A stretch of DNA of 64,000 bases from Mesorhizobium japonicum MAFF 303099 (GCF_000009625.1 NC_002678.2:2822001-2886000), one strand, 5' to 3'. Shown: positions 1 to 11,258, counted from the first letter of the stretch. Numbers and translations are program-made. Notes: generated by a model from the letters alone, not told the origin.

Positions 1-1054
<1,054 letters not shown>

Positions 1055-1064
1055 TTTTGTCTCC

Positions 1065-1985
1065 TTACTTCTCGGTGGCGATCAGGCCGCGCACGAACCA
1101 GCGCTGCATCAGCACCACGACGATCAGCGGCGGCAGCATGACGATCAGCGTGCCGGCCATGGCGATGTGCCATTCCGGAACGCCGCCGACATTGGGGATC
1201 AATTGTTTGAGCTCGGTCACCGCCATCGTATGCGACTGGTCCGTGGTGATGAGCAGTGGCCACAGATACTGGTTCCAGGCCCACAGGAACATGATGGTGC
1301 CGAGCGCCGCCATGTTGTTGCGCGACAGCGGCAGCAGGATATCGATGAAGAACCGCAGCGCCCCTGCGCCGTCCATGCGGGCGGCCTCGGTCAGTTCGTC
1401 CGGCACGGTCAGGAAGAACTGCCGGTAGAGGAACGTGCCGGTCGCGGTGGCGACCAGCGGCAGGATCAGTCCGCTATAGGAATTGAGCAGTCCGAGGCTG
1501 AGCTGGACCTGCACGCCCGAGACTTTCTCGATCAGCCAGGAAAGCCCGGTCAGGTCCAGGATCGCCTGATAGGGCTCGAGCACGTTGGCGACCACGGCGT
1601 AGGTCGGCACGATACGCACTTCGAGCGGCAGCATCAGCGTGATGAAGATCAGCCAGAAGATCAGCATGCGGCCGGGATAGCGGAAGTAGACGATCGAGAA
1701 GGCGGTGAGCGCCGAGATGATCACTTTGCCGGCGGCGACGCCTGTCGCCATGATGAAGCTGTTGAGCAGCTTGGGACCGAGATCGGCGGTCGTCCAGGCG
1801 GTCTTGATGTTGACCCAGAAGTCGCTGCCCGGCAGCAGCGACATCGGCACATCGTTGACATCCTTGAGGTTGTGCGACGCCGCGATCGCCACGACCACGA
1901 ACGGCGCGATGCAAAAGACGAAGCCGATGAACAGGATCAGATGCGTGAAGAAATTGAGGAACGGGGTGCGCTCAACCATATCCAT
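1065..1985 (-). CDS. ugpE: sn-glycerol-3-phosphate ABC transporter permease UgpE
   Basis: This is an inner-membrane permease subunit that forms half of the translocation pore for glycerol-3-phosphate. The 306-residue product is hydrophobic, with about six membrane segments. It carries the ABC-permease EAA loop ([14 protein letters not shown]) that docks on the ATPase. The length is normal for a MalG/UgpE-type permease, though slightly longer than the E. coli protein. The ATG at 1985 is used here; an in-frame ATG at 1979 would remove two residues. The gene starts 1 bp after the ugpA stop, so translational coupling is likely. Substrate specificity is inferred from the four-gene layout and overall similarity to Ugp proteins. 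Confidence 0.9.
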
Positions 1986-1986
1986 C

Positions 1987-2871
1987 TTACCTGTAGTGCA
2001 CGCGCCGCTCGATGAAGCGGAACTGGAAGATGGTGAGCACGACGATGAGCAGCATCAGGATGATGCTCTGCGCGGCGGCGCCTGAATAATCGAGGCCTTT
2101 GAAGCCGTCGGAATAGATCTTGTAGACCATCAGATTGGTGGCGTTGGCCGGACCGCCAGCGGTCATGATGTCGACGATGCCGAAGGAGTCCTGAAAACTC
2201 TCGGTGATGTTGATGACCAGCAGGAAGAAGATGGTCGGCGTGATCAGCGGGAACTGTATGTCCCAGAAGCGCCTGATGACGCCGGAACCGTCCATGGCCG
2301 CCGCCTCGATCAGCGAACGCGGGATGGCCTGGAACGCTGCGAGGAAGAAGATGAAGTTGTAGCCGACATATTTCCACGAAAAGGCAACGATGATCGAAGC
2401 CATGGCGTCAGCGCCGTCGAGGCCGGGGTCCCAGAAGCCGGGCCAGACCCGGTTGACCACGGCCATGAAGCCGGCCTCCGGCGCCAGGATGAAGCGGAAT
2501 GCCATCGCCAGCGCGGGTGCCGCGATGCCGTAGGGCCAGATCAGCACGACGCGGTAGAGCCGTGAGCCGGCGAGCTGCCGGTCGGTCAAGGCCGCGAGCA
2601 CCAGTGCGATGAACATCGCAAGACCGGTGCTGATGCCTGCAAAGACAAGGCTGGCGGTGATCGAGTTCCAGTAGTCGGCGTTGGACAGGATGGAGCGGAA
2701 ATTGTCGAGCCCGACCCAGATGTTGCCGCCGCCCCAGGGTTGCTGCAGCGTCAGCGACCAGTACACGGCCTGGCCGGCCGGCCAGTAGAAGAAAGTGAAG
2801 ATCAGGAGGAGCTGCGGCACCGCGAAAAGGATGCCGATCGTCCATTTGCCGAAAGTGACGCGTTTTTCCAT
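1987..2871 (-). CDS. ugpA: sn-glycerol-3-phosphate ABC transporter permease UgpA
   Basis: This is the second inner-membrane permease of the Ugp importer. The 294-residue product begins with a short cytoplasmic stretch and a first membrane helix at about residues 12-32, then several more hydrophobic helices. The EAA loop (EAAAMDGSGVIRRFWD) sits in the C-terminal half, as in the MalF/UgpA family. It lies between ugpB (upstream) and ugpE (downstream). The gap to ugpB is 105 bp and holds a strong inverted repeat, whereas ugpE follows with a 1-bp gap. That spacing fits an operon in which the binding protein is made in excess over the membrane subunits. Confidence 0.9.
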   Translation of the reverse strand: MEKRVTFGKWTIGILFAVPQLLLIFTFFYWPAGQAVYWSLTLQQPWGGGNIWVGLDNFRSILSNADYWNSITASLVFAGISTGLAMFIALVLAALTDRQLAGSRLYRVVLIWPYGIAAPALAMAFRFILAPEAGFMAVVNRVWPGFWDPGLDGADAMASIIVAFSWKYVGYNFIFFLAAFQAIPRSLIEAAAMDGSGVIRRFWDIQFPLITPTIFFLLVINITESFQDSFGIVDIMTAGGPANATNLMVYKIYSDGFKGLDYSGAAAQSIILMLLIVVLTIFQFRFIERRVHYR

Positions 2872-2932
2872 CGATCCGCCGATGCCATTGAACCGTCAGC
2901 CCGCTTTCTCAGCGGAAGACTAGATATGAAAT

Positions 2933-2961
2933 GGCCGCCCGTCGAATCTCGGCGGGCGGCC
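2933..2961 (-). promoter_or_regulatory. ugpB-ugpA intercistronic stem-loop
   Basis: A perfect 9-bp GC-only inverted repeat (GGCCGCCCG at 2933-2941, CGGGCGGCC at 2953-2961) with an 11-nt loop begins 16 nt past the ugpB stop codon. No run of T follows on the minus strand, so it is not a canonical terminator. Similar hairpins after binding-protein genes are known to protect the upstream mRNA or reduce read-through; that role here is inference. Confidence 0.6.
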
Positions 2962-2976
2962 TTGACGTTTCGGCGA

Positions 2977-4329
2977 TCAGGGCAGGGTCTTGCCCGGATA
3001 GGTCTGCTGGAAGCGGTCGAGGATGGCATCGCCATTCTTGACCAGCGTGTCGAGGCCTTCCTGGACGCTGACCTTGTTGGCGAAGATCGCCTGCATCTGC
3101 GTGCCGAACTCGGCGCGGATCTGGGTGAAGTTGCCCAGCCGGACGCCGCGGGTGATTTCGGTCGGCTCGGACGCGGTCAGGCTGGCGATGGCGACTTCAC
3201 GACCCTTGTAGGGCGCCTTGTCGTAGAAGCCCTGGCCCTTCATGTAGTCGAAACCCGACTTCGTCACCGGGATGTAGCCGGTGTTGGTCGACCAGAACAG
3301 CGCGGTCTTGGGATCGTGGATGAAGTTGAGGAAGGCGGCAGCGCCCTTGTATTCGGCATCCGACTTCCCGGAGAGCACCCACAGCGAGGCGCCGCCGACC
3401 AGCGAATTCTTACGCTCCGTGCCGGCATAGACCGGCAGTTCGGCGACATCCCACTTCATGCCTTCCTTCTGGGTCCTGCCGACCGTGCCGTGGTCGCCGA
3501 CTGAGGTCAGGATGACTTGGCAGGTGCCTGAAGCGAAGGCCTGGACCATGTCCTGGCCGAGATCCTTGGATTTGATCTTGATCAGGCCGGCGTCATACCA
3601 CTTCTTGAGATCGGTGACGTACTGGACGAACTTGGTCTTGTTGACTTCCAGACGCGCGTCGAGACCGTCATAACCATTGTTCTTGGTGGCGATCGGCTGG
3701 TTGTGGAGCGCCGAGAACTGCTCCATCAGCTGCCAGCTTTCGTTGGCAGAGATGTTGATGGCCATCGGGCACTCGTAGCCGGCGTCCTTCAACGCCTTGA
3801 GGTCGGCGCCGACATCTTCCCACGTCTTGGGCGCTTCGGTCTTGCCGATCTTGGCGAAGGCGTCCTTGTTCCAGTACATCAGCGGGGTCGAGGAATTGAA
3901 CGGGAAGGACAGCATCTCGCCCTTCGACGTGGCGTAGTAGCGCGCAATGCCGGGGAAATAGTCGGCGTAGTCGATCTTGTAGCCGTTCTCTTCCATCAGC
4001 TTGTCGGCGGGCTTGTAGGCGCCCGACAGCATCATGGTGGCGGTGCCGACGTCATAGACCTGGACGACGGCCGGCTGCTTGCCGGCGCGGAAGGCCGCGA
4101 TGGTGTTCTGCAGCGTGGCGTCGTAATTGCCCTGGCTGGTGCAGACGACTTCATAGTCCTTCTGCGAGGCGTTGAAGTTCTTGCACAGCGTGTCGACGAC
4201 ACGGGCAAGGTCGCCCGAAAGGCCGAACCAGAAGTCGAATTTTACTGGTTCTGCTGAAGCAGGCATCGCCAGCGCGGTGCTGAGCGCACCAGCGGCAAGG
4301 GCAGCAAAGCCCCGCTTGATCATGGTCAT
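2977..4329 (-). CDS. ugpB: sn-glycerol-3-phosphate-binding periplasmic protein UgpB
   Basis: This is the periplasmic solute-binding protein that captures glycerol-3-phosphate and delivers it to UgpAE. The 450-residue product starts with a clear Sec signal peptide: a positively charged start, a hydrophobic core, and a probable cut after ASA around residue 25. The mature part reads PVKFDFWFGLSGDLARVV, typical of the cluster-1 substrate-binding family. The ATG at 4329 is preferred over upstream in-frame starts because it gives the signal peptide at the N-terminus and is preceded by AGAGGG at proper distance. It is the first gene of the leftward importer operon. In relatives ugp is induced by phosphate starvation; only a weak matching motif is visible upstream. 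Confidence 0.92.
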   Translation of the reverse strand: MTMIKRGFAALAAGALSTALAMPASAEPVKFDFWFGLSGDLARVVDTLCKNFNASQKDYEVVCTSQGNYDATLQNTIAAFRAGKQPAVVQVYDVGTATMMLSGAYKPADKLMEENGYKIDYADYFPGIARYYATSKGEMLSFPFNSSTPLMYWNKDAFAKIGKTEAPKTWEDVGADLKALKDAGYECPMAINISANESWQLMEQFSALHNQPIATKNNGYDGLDARLEVNKTKFVQYVTDLKKWYDAGLIKIKSKDLGQDMVQAFASGTCQVILTSVGDHGTVGRTQKEGMKWDVAELPVYAGTERKNSLVGGASLWVLSGKSDAEYKGAAAFLNFIHDPKTALFWSTNTGYIPVTKSGFDYMKGQGFYDKAPYKGREVAIASLTASEPTEITRGVRLGNFTQIRAEFGTQMQAIFANKVSVQEGLDTLVKNGDAILDRFQQTYPGKTLP

Positions 4330-4700
4330 GGTTTTCCCTCTTGAGTGGCTGGTGACAAGGGTCTTGCGCAAGTCCTTGCCCGCTCTCTTAGAGAAGGTAT
4401 GTGACAGTTCTGTTGTGGCTCTCCGGCCTTTACACAGCTGCTCGTTCCTCTCCCTCGGCGGCTTGGCCGGCATCGAACGCACCGGCGCCTCAGGTAGCTA
4501 GGGCGACTGTCGCGGACGTAAAGACCATATCGGCCGCCATGATTATCCGGCTAAGGGACGATGGAATGCAGGTGCGGCAGCGGGCGCACATGCGCCGGGA
4601 AAGCACGTTCTGGTTGCAGGCGACTTTATCGATCCTTCAACAGCCAAGCCTTAATCAGTCATATTTCGTTTTTTATTTCCAATGGGCTTGGGGATATAAG
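4330..4700. other. 371-bp divergent spacer between ugpB and the MHYT/GGDEF/EAL gene
   Basis: No convincing gene is present. The reading frame of the rightward gene stays open back to 4401 but lacks a recognisable domain and a ribosome-binding site there. On the minus strand, positions 4407-4390 read CTGTCAC, 4 nt, CTTCTCT; the first half resembles a Pho box half-site and the second is poor. Towards the rightward gene, CCAAGCC (4644-4650) is complementary to GGCTTGG (4685-4691), whose end touches that gene's GGGGAT ribosome-binding site. Promoters for both flanking genes must lie here but none is clear. Confidence 0.5.
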
Positions 4701-7151
4701 ATGTTGACGGTCTACAATTGCATCGTGAACCAGCACGATCTGAGACTGGTCGCACTCGCCGCGCTGATCTGCGGAATTTCCTGCTTCTCCGCTGTCAGCC
4801 TGCTTCACCACATCAGCCGCTCGACGGACCGGAACCGGCTTGCCTGGCTGATGATCGCGGCCACGTCGACCGGCTTCGGCATCTGGGCAACGCATTTCAT
4901 TGCCATGCTTGCGTTCACGCCCGGCATACCCAGCGCCTACGATCCGTGGCTCTCCGTGCTCTCGCTCGCCGCCTCGGTCGCGCTGACGGCGGCCGGCATG
5001 TGGATCGCCACCTTGCGCGACGAGTTCGAGCACCATCTCGTCGGCGGCGCCGTTCTGGGCGGCGGCATCGCGGCCATGCACTACACCGGCATGGCGGCAT
5101 TCGAGGTGCAGGGCCGCATCGAATGGAACCTGTTGATGGTCGCCGTCTCCCTGCTGGCCGGCGTGACGCTCGGGGCGCTGGCGCTGCATGTGGTGCTGCG
5201 TCGCCCTTCCTTGACGGCGACGTCCGTCGGCGCCGTGCTGCTGACACTGGCGATCTGCACCTTGCATTTCATCGGCATGGGCGCCGTCTCGATCTTTCCA
5301 GATTCCTCGATCGCCATATCCGAATACACGATCGAGCCGACCTCGCAGGCCTTCGCGGCCGCGGCCGCCACGCTGGTGATCCTGGTGCTGTCGGCGTCGG
5401 CGCTGTGGATCGATTTGCGCTTCCGTCGCCAGAAGCTCGAGGTCGATCGTATGCACGGCCTGGCCAATGCCGCCGTGGAGGGCCTGATCGTCTGCGACGG
5501 CAACCGCATCGTCAGCGCCAATGACAGCATGGGCAAGCTGACCGGCACGCTTGCCGCGACGCTGAACGGCACGGAACTGCGCGAGCTCTTCGACGAACAC
5601 ACCGCAAACGACGCTGCCAGCCTAGCGGGCCAGCCATGGGAGGCAGAGTTGAGGAACCGCGACGGAACGCGGATTCCCGTCGAGCTGATCGCCCGAAGCA
5701 TCGATTATTGCGGCAAGCCCCACAACGTCATCGCCGTCCGCGACATCCGCGAACGCAAGAAGGCGGAGGAGGAGATCCTTCGCCTCGCCCACTTCGATCC
5801 GCTGACGGGACTGGCCAACCGCCGCTCCTTTTCCAGCCGTCTCGACATGGAAATCGCATCCATGAACCGGATCGCCAATGGCGACACGGGCGTCAAAGGC
5901 CGGCACCTTGCCCTTCTGCTGTTCGACCTCGACCGTTTCAAGGAGGTGAACGACCTTTACGGGCATGGCGCCGGCGATGCGATGCTGCAGAAGGTGGCGA
6001 CCTGCGCAGCCGGCGTTCTGCGTCACGGACAGATGCTCGCGCGCCTCGGCGGCGACGAATTCGCCATCATCGCCCCCAACCTGCCCGACCCGCAGGCGGC
6101 GGGCCGCATCGCCGGCTCGCTGCTCGCCGCCATGCGCGAGGAAAACCGGGTCGCGGCCGGCGGCGGCCTGGTCTCTGCAAGCATCGGCATCGCGATTTAT
6201 CCGCTCGATGCAGAAGACCAGACCGGCCTGATCAGCCATGCCGACACCGCGCTCTACCGCGCCAAGACCGAAGGCAGGGACACGTATCGCTATTTCGAGG
6301 CCTCGATGGGCGCCGAGGCCCGCGACAAGCGCATTATGGAGCACGAATTGCGCCAGGCCGTCGTGCGTGGCGAGTTCTACCTCGTCTACCAGCCGCAGAA
6401 GGAGATCAGCAGCGGCAGGATGGTTGGCTTCGAAGCCTTGATCCGCTGGCGCCATCCCGAACGCGGCGACGTTTCCCCCGCGACATTCATCCCGGTGGCC
6501 GAGGAAAGCGGCGCCATTGGGCAGATCGGCGACTGGGTGCTCGACGCGGCCTGCGAGGAAGCCGCCCGCTGGAAAAATCCGCTGACGGTCGCCGTCAACG
6601 TCTCCGCGGTTCAGCTTCATAATCCCAATTTCAGCCGCAAGGTCCACGAGACGTTGCTAAGAACGGGCCTTGCGCCGACAAGGCTGGAACTCGAGATCAC
6701 CGAAACCGCGCTGGTGAAGGACATGCCGCGCGCGCTGGCAACCCTGCGGCAGGTCAAGTCGCTTGGCGTGCGCGTGGCCATGGACGATTTCGGAACCGGC
6801 TATTCCTCGCTCTCCAACCTGCGCGCCTTCCCCTTCGACAAGATCAAGATCGACGCCTCCTTCATCAAGGCGGTCGACACCAACGGCCAGGTCGCGGCGA
6901 TCGTGCGCGCCGTGCTGGGGCTGGGGCGCGGCCTTGGCCTGCCGGTTCTTGCCGAAGGTGTCGAGACGCTTGGCGAACTGAAGTTCCTGGACGCCGAGGC
7001 CTGCGAGATCGGCCAGGGCTACTATCTCGGCAAGCCGGCGCCCATCGAGGCGTTCGACGACCTGACCGGCCACGGCAAGCGCACCCCAGCCCGCGCCGAC
7101 CATCGAGAGGGCAGCGTCGTATTGCTGAAGCCAAGCGTGCGCTCGGCCTGA
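4701..7151 (+). CDS. MHYT-PAS-GGDEF-EAL cyclic-di-GMP turnover protein
   Basis: This 816-residue inner-membrane signalling protein can in principle both make and degrade cyclic-di-GMP. The N-terminal ~245 residues form a multi-helix MHYT sensor with three repeats ([24 protein letters not shown]), thought in this family to bind a metal and sense a diatomic gas. A PAS domain (about 255-365), a GGDEF domain and an EAL domain (about 555-800) follow. The cyclase signature GGDEF is intact at 450-454, and the phosphodiesterase motif EAL is intact at 578-580, with [10 protein letters not shown] further on. The ATG at 4701 is chosen because the MHYT domain begins there and GGGGAT lies just upstream. 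The gene is single and converges with the TlpA-like gene, leaving 4 bp between stops. Which activity dominates cannot be read from sequence. Confidence 0.93.
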   Translation: MLTVYNCIVNQHDLRLVALAALICGISCFSAVSLLHHISRSTDRNRLAWLMIAATSTGFGIWATHFIAMLAFTPGIPSAYDPWLSVLSLAASVALTAAGMWIATLRDEFEHHLVGGAVLGGGIAAMHYTGMAAFEVQGRIEWNLLMVAVSLLAGVTLGALALHVVLRRPSLTATSVGAVLLTLAICTLHFIGMGAVSIFPDSSIAISEYTIEPTSQAFAAAAATLVILVLSASALWIDLRFRRQKLEVDRMHGLANAAVEGLIVCDGNRIVSANDSMGKLTGTLAATLNGTELRELFDEHTANDAASLAGQPWEAELRNRDGTRIPVELIARSIDYCGKPHNVIAVRDIRERKKAEEEILRLAHFDPLTGLANRRSFSSRLDMEIASMNRIANGDTGVKGRHLALLLFDLDRFKEVNDLYGHGAGDAMLQKVATCAAGVLRHGQMLARLGGDEFAIIAPNLPDPQAAGRIAGSLLAAMREENRVAAGGGLVSASIGIAIYPLDAEDQTGLISHADTALYRAKTEGRDTYRYFEASMGAEARDKRIMEHELRQAVVRGEFYLVYQPQKEISSGRMVGFEALIRWRHPERGDVSPATFIPVAEESGAIGQIGDWVLDAACEEAARWKNPLTVAVNVSAVQLHNPNFSRKVHETLLRTGLAPTRLELEITETALVKDMPRALATLRQVKSLGVRVAMDDFGTGYSSLSNLRAFPFDKIKIDASFIKAVDTNGQVAAIVRAVLGLGRGLGLPVLAEGVETLGELKFLDAEACEIGQGYYLGKPAPIEAFDDLTGHGKRTPARADHREGSVVLLKPSVRSA

Positions 7152-7155
7152 TCCC

Positions 7156-7836
7156 TCACGATCCGAGTGCCGTCTCGACCAGCCGCCTGGCGTCGCGCCC
7201 CGACCATTCAGCCGGGCCGTTCATATGCGCGATCAGACAGCCTTCGCTGTCGATCAGCATGGTGACGGGAAGGCCGAGCGCAAGGCCACGCGCCTTGAGG
7301 TCGTTGAACAGCGCCACCGTCGAATCCCTGAAATAGCCGAGCGCCTCGACGCCTGTCTCCTTGAGAAATTTCTTCGGCTTCACATCGTCGCCGGCGTCGA
7401 CATTGACGGCGATGACCTGAAAGGCGTCGCTGCCCTTGTCCTTCTGCAGCGCATTGAGCGCCGGCATTTCAGCGCGGCACGGTGCGCACCATGTCGCCCA
7501 GAGATTGAGCAGCACCGTCTTGCCGGCATGGTCGGCGATCGTCATCGGCTTGCCGTCCGGGCCATTGAAGGCAAGGCTTTTCATCGACTGCGGCGGATCG
7601 GCGGGCAACAGGGCCGCAACCTCGCCGGTGGCGGCAGCCGCGATCTTCTTGGCGCGGCCGCTCTTGGCGGCGCAGGCGACGTCGTCCTTGCTGCCGCCGA
7701 CCGCCACCCGGGCCGGTGCATTGTTGCCAGACCGGCTCTCGCTGACATATACCGCGACCGCGCCGGCCAGCGCTCCCGCCACCAAAGCGGCGAGGATCAG
7801 GCGCGGGGCCGGGAAAAATCTGTTTCCGTCTGCCAT
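7156..7836 (-). CDS. TlpA-family thiol:disulfide interchange protein
   Basis: This is a membrane-anchored periplasmic thioredoxin-like protein, probably a disulfide reductant for cytochrome c or copper-site maturation, as for TlpA of rhizobia. The 226-residue product has one N-terminal membrane anchor (about residues 10-30). Its thioredoxin fold carries the active site WCAPC in [18 protein letters not shown]. An extra cysteine, in the linker (VACAAK), is typical of TlpA relatives. The ATG at 7836 gives the anchor at the N-terminus. It faces argH across only 36 bp. The tlpA/argH pairing is common in Rhizobiales. The exact client protein is unknown. Confidence 0.85.
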   Translation of the reverse strand: MADGNRFFPAPRLILAALVAGALAGAVAVYVSESRSGNNAPARVAVGGSKDDVACAAKSGRAKKIAAAATGEVAALLPADPPQSMKSLAFNGPDGKPMTIADHAGKTVLLNLWATWCAPCRAEMPALNALQKDKGSDAFQVIAVNVDAGDDVKPKKFLKETGVEALGYFRDSTVALFNDLKARGLALGLPVTMLIDSEGCLIAHMNGPAEWSGRDARRLVETALGS

Positions 7837-7872
7837 TTTCTCAAAACTGCTCCGAAGCACGGGTTTATAGCG

Positions 7873-9273
7873 ATGAGCGACAAGAAGACCAGCAACCAGA
7901 TGTGGGGCGGACGATTTGCCTCGGGTCCGGCCGCAATCATGGAAGCGATCAACGCGTCGATCTCGTTCGACCGCAAACTCTACGCGCAGGACATACGCGG
8001 CTCGATCGCCCATAGCGAGATGCTGGCGCAAACGGGCATTATTTCGACGGCCGATCAAGAAAAAATCGCTCACGGCCTGAACACGATCCTGAAAGAGATC
8101 GAGGCGGGCAGCTTCGAGTTTTCGACCAGGCTCGAAGACATCCACATGAATGTCGAGGCCCGCCTCGCCGACCTGATCGGCTCGGCCGCCGGCCGCCTGC
8201 ACACCGCGCGCTCACGCAACGACCAGGTGGCGGTGGATCTGCGGCTCTGGGTCAAGGATGAGTGCTTCCGCGTCGCCGAGGCGTTGAAGGGCCTGATCAC
8301 CGCGCTGCTGGCGCGGGCCGAGGAGCACGCGGCGACCGTGATGCCGGGCTTCACCCATATGCAGGCGGCGCAGCCGGTGACCTTCGGCCATCACTGCATG
8401 GCCTATGTCGAGATGTTTGCACGCGACCTGTCGCGCGTGCGCGACGCCATCGAGCGCATGGACGAGAGCCCGCTCGGCGCCGCCGCCCTTGCCGGCACCA
8501 GCTTCCCGATCGACCGCCACCGGACCGCCAAGGCGCTCGGCTTCCGCGAGCCGATGCGCAATTCGCTGGACAGCGTCTCCGATCGCGATTTCGCGCTGGA
8601 CTTCCTCGCCATGGCGGCGATCTGCGCCACGCATCTGTCGCGGCTGGCCGAGGAGATCATCATCTGGTCGACGCCGCAATTCGGCTTCATCAGGCTGTCG
8701 GATAGTTTTTCCACCGGCTCCTCGATCATGCCGCAGAAGAAGAACCCTGACGCCGCCGAACTGGTGCGCGGCAAGACCGGCCGCGTCAACGGCCATCTGG
8801 TCGGCCTGCTGACGGTGATGAAGGGCATGCCTTTGACCTATGGCAAGGACATGCAGGAGGACAAGGAATCGGTGTTCGACGCCGCCGAGACGCTCGACCT
8901 GATGCTGGCGGCGATGACCGGCATGGTCTCGGACATGACGGTCAACGCGGCCGCGATGAAGAAGGCCGCCGGCTCCGGCCACGCGACCGCGACCGACCTC
9001 GCCGACTGGCTGGTGCGCACGCTCGGCCTGCCCTTCCGCGAGGCGCATCATGTCACCGGCCGCGCGGTGGCGCTGGCCGAGGAGAAGAAGGTGAGCCTGG
9101 AAAAGCTTTCGCTGGAGGACCTGCAGTCGATCAATCCCGGCATCACGGCGGACATATTTTCGGTGCTGGCGGTTCAGAACTCGGTCAAGAGCCGCACCAG
9201 TTTCGGCGGCACCGCGCCGTCGGAAGTGAGGAAGCAGATCCGCTATTGGAAAAAGCGGCTGGCCAAAGCCTGA
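7873..9273 (+). CDS. argH: argininosuccinate lyase
   Basis: This enzyme catalyses the last step of arginine biosynthesis, splitting argininosuccinate into arginine and fumarate in the cytoplasm. The 466-residue length is normal for ArgH. The family signature [12 protein letters not shown] is present in full, including the catalytic serine loop. Conserved regions [10 protein letters not shown] and [13 protein letters not shown] are also visible. The ATG at 7873 gives [15 protein letters not shown], the standard N-terminus; longer upstream reading is not supported. The next gene is the small lipoprotein followed by lysA, an arrangement common in Rhizobiales. Confidence 0.96.
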   Translation: MSDKKTSNQMWGGRFASGPAAIMEAINASISFDRKLYAQDIRGSIAHSEMLAQTGIISTADQEKIAHGLNTILKEIEAGSFEFSTRLEDIHMNVEARLADLIGSAAGRLHTARSRNDQVAVDLRLWVKDECFRVAEALKGLITALLARAEEHAATVMPGFTHMQAAQPVTFGHHCMAYVEMFARDLSRVRDAIERMDESPLGAAALAGTSFPIDRHRTAKALGFREPMRNSLDSVSDRDFALDFLAMAAICATHLSRLAEEIIIWSTPQFGFIRLSDSFSTGSSIMPQKKNPDAAELVRGKTGRVNGHLVGLLTVMKGMPLTYGKDMQEDKESVFDAAETLDLMLAAMTGMVSDMTVNAAAMKKAAGSGHATATDLADWLVRTLGLPFREAHHVTGRAVALAEEKKVSLEKLSLEDLQSINPGITADIFSVLAVQNSVKSRTSFGGTAPSEVRKQIRYWKKRLAKA

Positions 9274-9344
9274 GCCAGGGGTGCAATGCGCCGAGAACTC
9301 GGCTAAAAGCGGCGGCTGACAAAACGTTTCGGACGGATGGATCG

Positions 9345-9551
9345 ATGACCGGAAGCAGGATTTTGGTGACGCTGGCGCTGCTGGCGGCGATGGCCGCCGT
9401 GACCGCCTGCGGCCGCAAGGCCGGTCTCGACACGCCCTATGAGGCGGCCATCCAGGCGCGCAAGGATGCCGAAAAGGCCAAACAGCCGCTGCCGCCGGAG
9501 CCGGAAAAACCGGTCAGGGACAAGAAGTTCATCCTCGACCCGCTGATCTAG
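9345..9551 (+). CDS. small lipoprotein between argH and lysA (LptM/YifL-like)
   Basis: A 68-residue protein starts at ATG 9345 with a hydrophobic signal (ILVTLALLAAMAAV) ending in VTAC, a lipobox-like cysteine at about residue 23. A charged Pro/Lys/Glu tail ending DKKFILDPLI follows. Small lipoproteins with this ending sit just before lysA in many alphaproteobacteria. The position resembles E. coli lptM, whose product helps LptD assembly. Only the short lipoprotein plan and the genomic place support that link, so no symbol is given. It is probably co-transcribed with argH upstream and lysA downstream (67 bp gap). Confidence 0.8.
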   Translation: MTGSRILVTLALLAAMAAVTACGRKAGLDTPYEAAIQARKDAEKAKQPLPPEPEKPVRDKKFILDPLI

Positions 9552-9618
9552 AACCGATCAGGCCGGGTTTGGCCTCCAAGCCCGATCTCATCGTGCTCCA
9601 ACTTCCGGAATCACTCTC

Positions 9619-10887
9619 GTGAACCATTTCGACTACCGCGACGGCGTGCTGCATGCCGAGGACGTGGCAATCCCTGATATCGCCGCTCAGGTCGGCACGC
9701 CGTTCTACTGCTATTCGACGGCCACGCTGACCAGGCACTACCGTGTGTTTGCACAGGCCTTTGCCGGCCTCGACGCGCTGGTCTGCTACGCCATGAAGGC
9801 CAACTCCAACCAGGCCGTGCTGCGCACCCTGGCCAGGCTCGGCGCCGGCGCCGACGTGGTCTCGGAAGGCGAGTTGCGCCGAGCGCTGGCGGCCGGCATC
9901 CCGGCCAGCAAGATCCTGTTTTCCGGCGTCGGCAAGACCGCCCGCGAAATTGACCTCGCGCTCGAAGCGGGCATCCTTTGCTTCAACGTCGAATCCGAGC
10001 CGGAGCTTGAACTGTTGTCGGCCCGCGCCGTGGCACTCGGCAAGGTGGCGCCGATCTCGCTACGCATCAATCCCGATGTCGACGCCAAGACCCACAAGAA
10101 GATCTCCACGGGCAAGGCCGAGAACAAGTTCGGCATTGCATGGCAGCGCGCGCGGCAGGTCTATGCCCGCGCGGCGACGCTTCCGGGCATCAAGGTCACC
10201 GGCATCGACACCCATATCGGCAGCCAGATCACCGAGCTGCAGCCCTTTGACGACGCCTTCGCCCTTTTGGTCGATCTGGTCGGCGCGCTGCGCGCCGATG
10301 GCCACGCCATCGAGCATGTCGATCTCGGCGGTGGCCTCGGTATTCCCTACCGCGTCGACAACAACCCGCCGCCCTTGCCCGACGCCTATGCCCAGATCGT
10401 CAGGAAGCATGTCACCAAGCTCGGTCTCAAGGTGATGTTCGAGCCAGGACGCCTGATCGTTGGCAATGCCGGCATCCTCGTCTCGGAAGTGATCTTCGTG
10501 AAGGAAGGCGACGCCAAGAATTTCCTGGTTGTCGACGCCGCCATGAACGATCTGATCCGGCCGACGCTTTACGACGCCTTCCACGACATCAGGCCCGTCG
10601 TGCAGCCGCCGGCCGACACGCCGCGCATGATGGTCGACGTGGTCGGCCAGGTCTGCGAGACCGGTGACTATCTCGGCCTCGACCGCGACCTGCCGAGGCT
10701 GAAGGCCGGCGATCTCGTTGCCGTTTCCACAGCCGGTGCCTACGGTGCCGTGCAGGCCGGCACCTACAACACCCGCCTGCTGGTGCCGGAGGTGCTGGTC
10801 GACGGCGACCGTTTCCACATCGTGCGCCCGCGCCTGACCTATGACGATCTGATCGGGCTGGATTCGGTGCCCGACTGGCTGGCATAG
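9619..10887 (+). CDS. lysA: diaminopimelate decarboxylase
   Basis: This PLP-dependent enzyme converts meso-diaminopimelate to lysine and CO2, the last step of lysine synthesis. The 422-residue product contains the PLP-lysine motif YAMKANSN near residue 55, the HIGSQI motif, the glycine-rich cofactor loop DLGGGLGIPY and the C-terminal CETGDYLG region supplying the active-site cysteine from the partner subunit. The start is GTG at 9619 (reading MNHFDYRDG); no better ATG is available. It follows the small lipoprotein gene and converges with the ArsR-family gene, with 18 bp between stops. Confidence 0.96.
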   Translation: MNHFDYRDGVLHAEDVAIPDIAAQVGTPFYCYSTATLTRHYRVFAQAFAGLDALVCYAMKANSNQAVLRTLARLGAGADVVSEGELRRALAAGIPASKILFSGVGKTAREIDLALEAGILCFNVESEPELELLSARAVALGKVAPISLRINPDVDAKTHKKISTGKAENKFGIAWQRARQVYARAATLPGIKVTGIDTHIGSQITELQPFDDAFALLVDLVGALRADGHAIEHVDLGGGLGIPYRVDNNPPPLPDAYAQIVRKHVTKLGLKVMFEPGRLIVGNAGILVSEVIFVKEGDAKNFLVVDAAMNDLIRPTLYDAFHDIRPVVQPPADTPRMMVDVVGQVCETGDYLGLDRDLPRLKAGDLVAVSTAGAYGAVQAGTYNTRLLVPEVLVDGDRFHIVRPRLTYDDLIGLDSVPDWLA

Positions 10888-10905
10888 AAGCCGCCCGCCG
10901 GCAGC

Positions 10906-11208
10906 CTACAGCCGGTTCTGGAGGAGCGTTCTTGTCTCGGCAATCCCGTCTTCGTCGCGGCGGTAGAACGTCCATTGCTTGATGCGCTTGGCCCGCAGCA
11001 GGCCGGCCTGGGTGAGCACGCGCATATGCTCGGAGAGCGTCGCCTGCGTGATGCCGAGTTTCTCGGCTATCAGCAGCGCGCAAACGCCGTCCTCGACCAG
11101 ATCGCCGTCTGCCTGGGCCGGGAAATGCGCGCGCGGATCCTTCAGCCAGTCGAGGATCTGCAGCCTGCGTTCGTTGGCGATCGCCTTGAAGACATCAACC
11201 TCTTGCAT
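10906..11208 (-). CDS. ArsR-family transcriptional regulator
   Basis: A 100-residue winged-helix repressor. Residues 1-25 (MQEVDVFKAIANERRLQILDW) form the usual first helices. The recognition helix is in ITQATLSEHMRVLTQAGLL. It lacks the paired-cysteine metal-sensing motif of ArsR/SmtB, having a single cysteine (VCALL), so it is probably not a classical metalloregulator. It is divergent from the PLP-dehydratase gene, 50 bp apart, and may regulate that gene and itself. The effector is unknown. Confidence 0.85.
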   Translation of the reverse strand: MQEVDVFKAIANERRLQILDWLKDPRAHFPAQADGDLVEDGVCALLIAEKLGITQATLSEHMRVLTQAGLLRAKRIKQWTFYRRDEDGIAETRTLLQNRL

Positions 11209-11258
11209 TTAGCCATTTTGCCAAGTTACTAATTACTGTCAATCCCGAGGAGATCGTC

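Noticed and set aside
4401..4700. Upstream extension of the c-di-GMP gene by 100 codons
   Set aside because: The region lacks a ribosome-binding site and shows no homology-like pattern; the MHYT domain begins at 4701.
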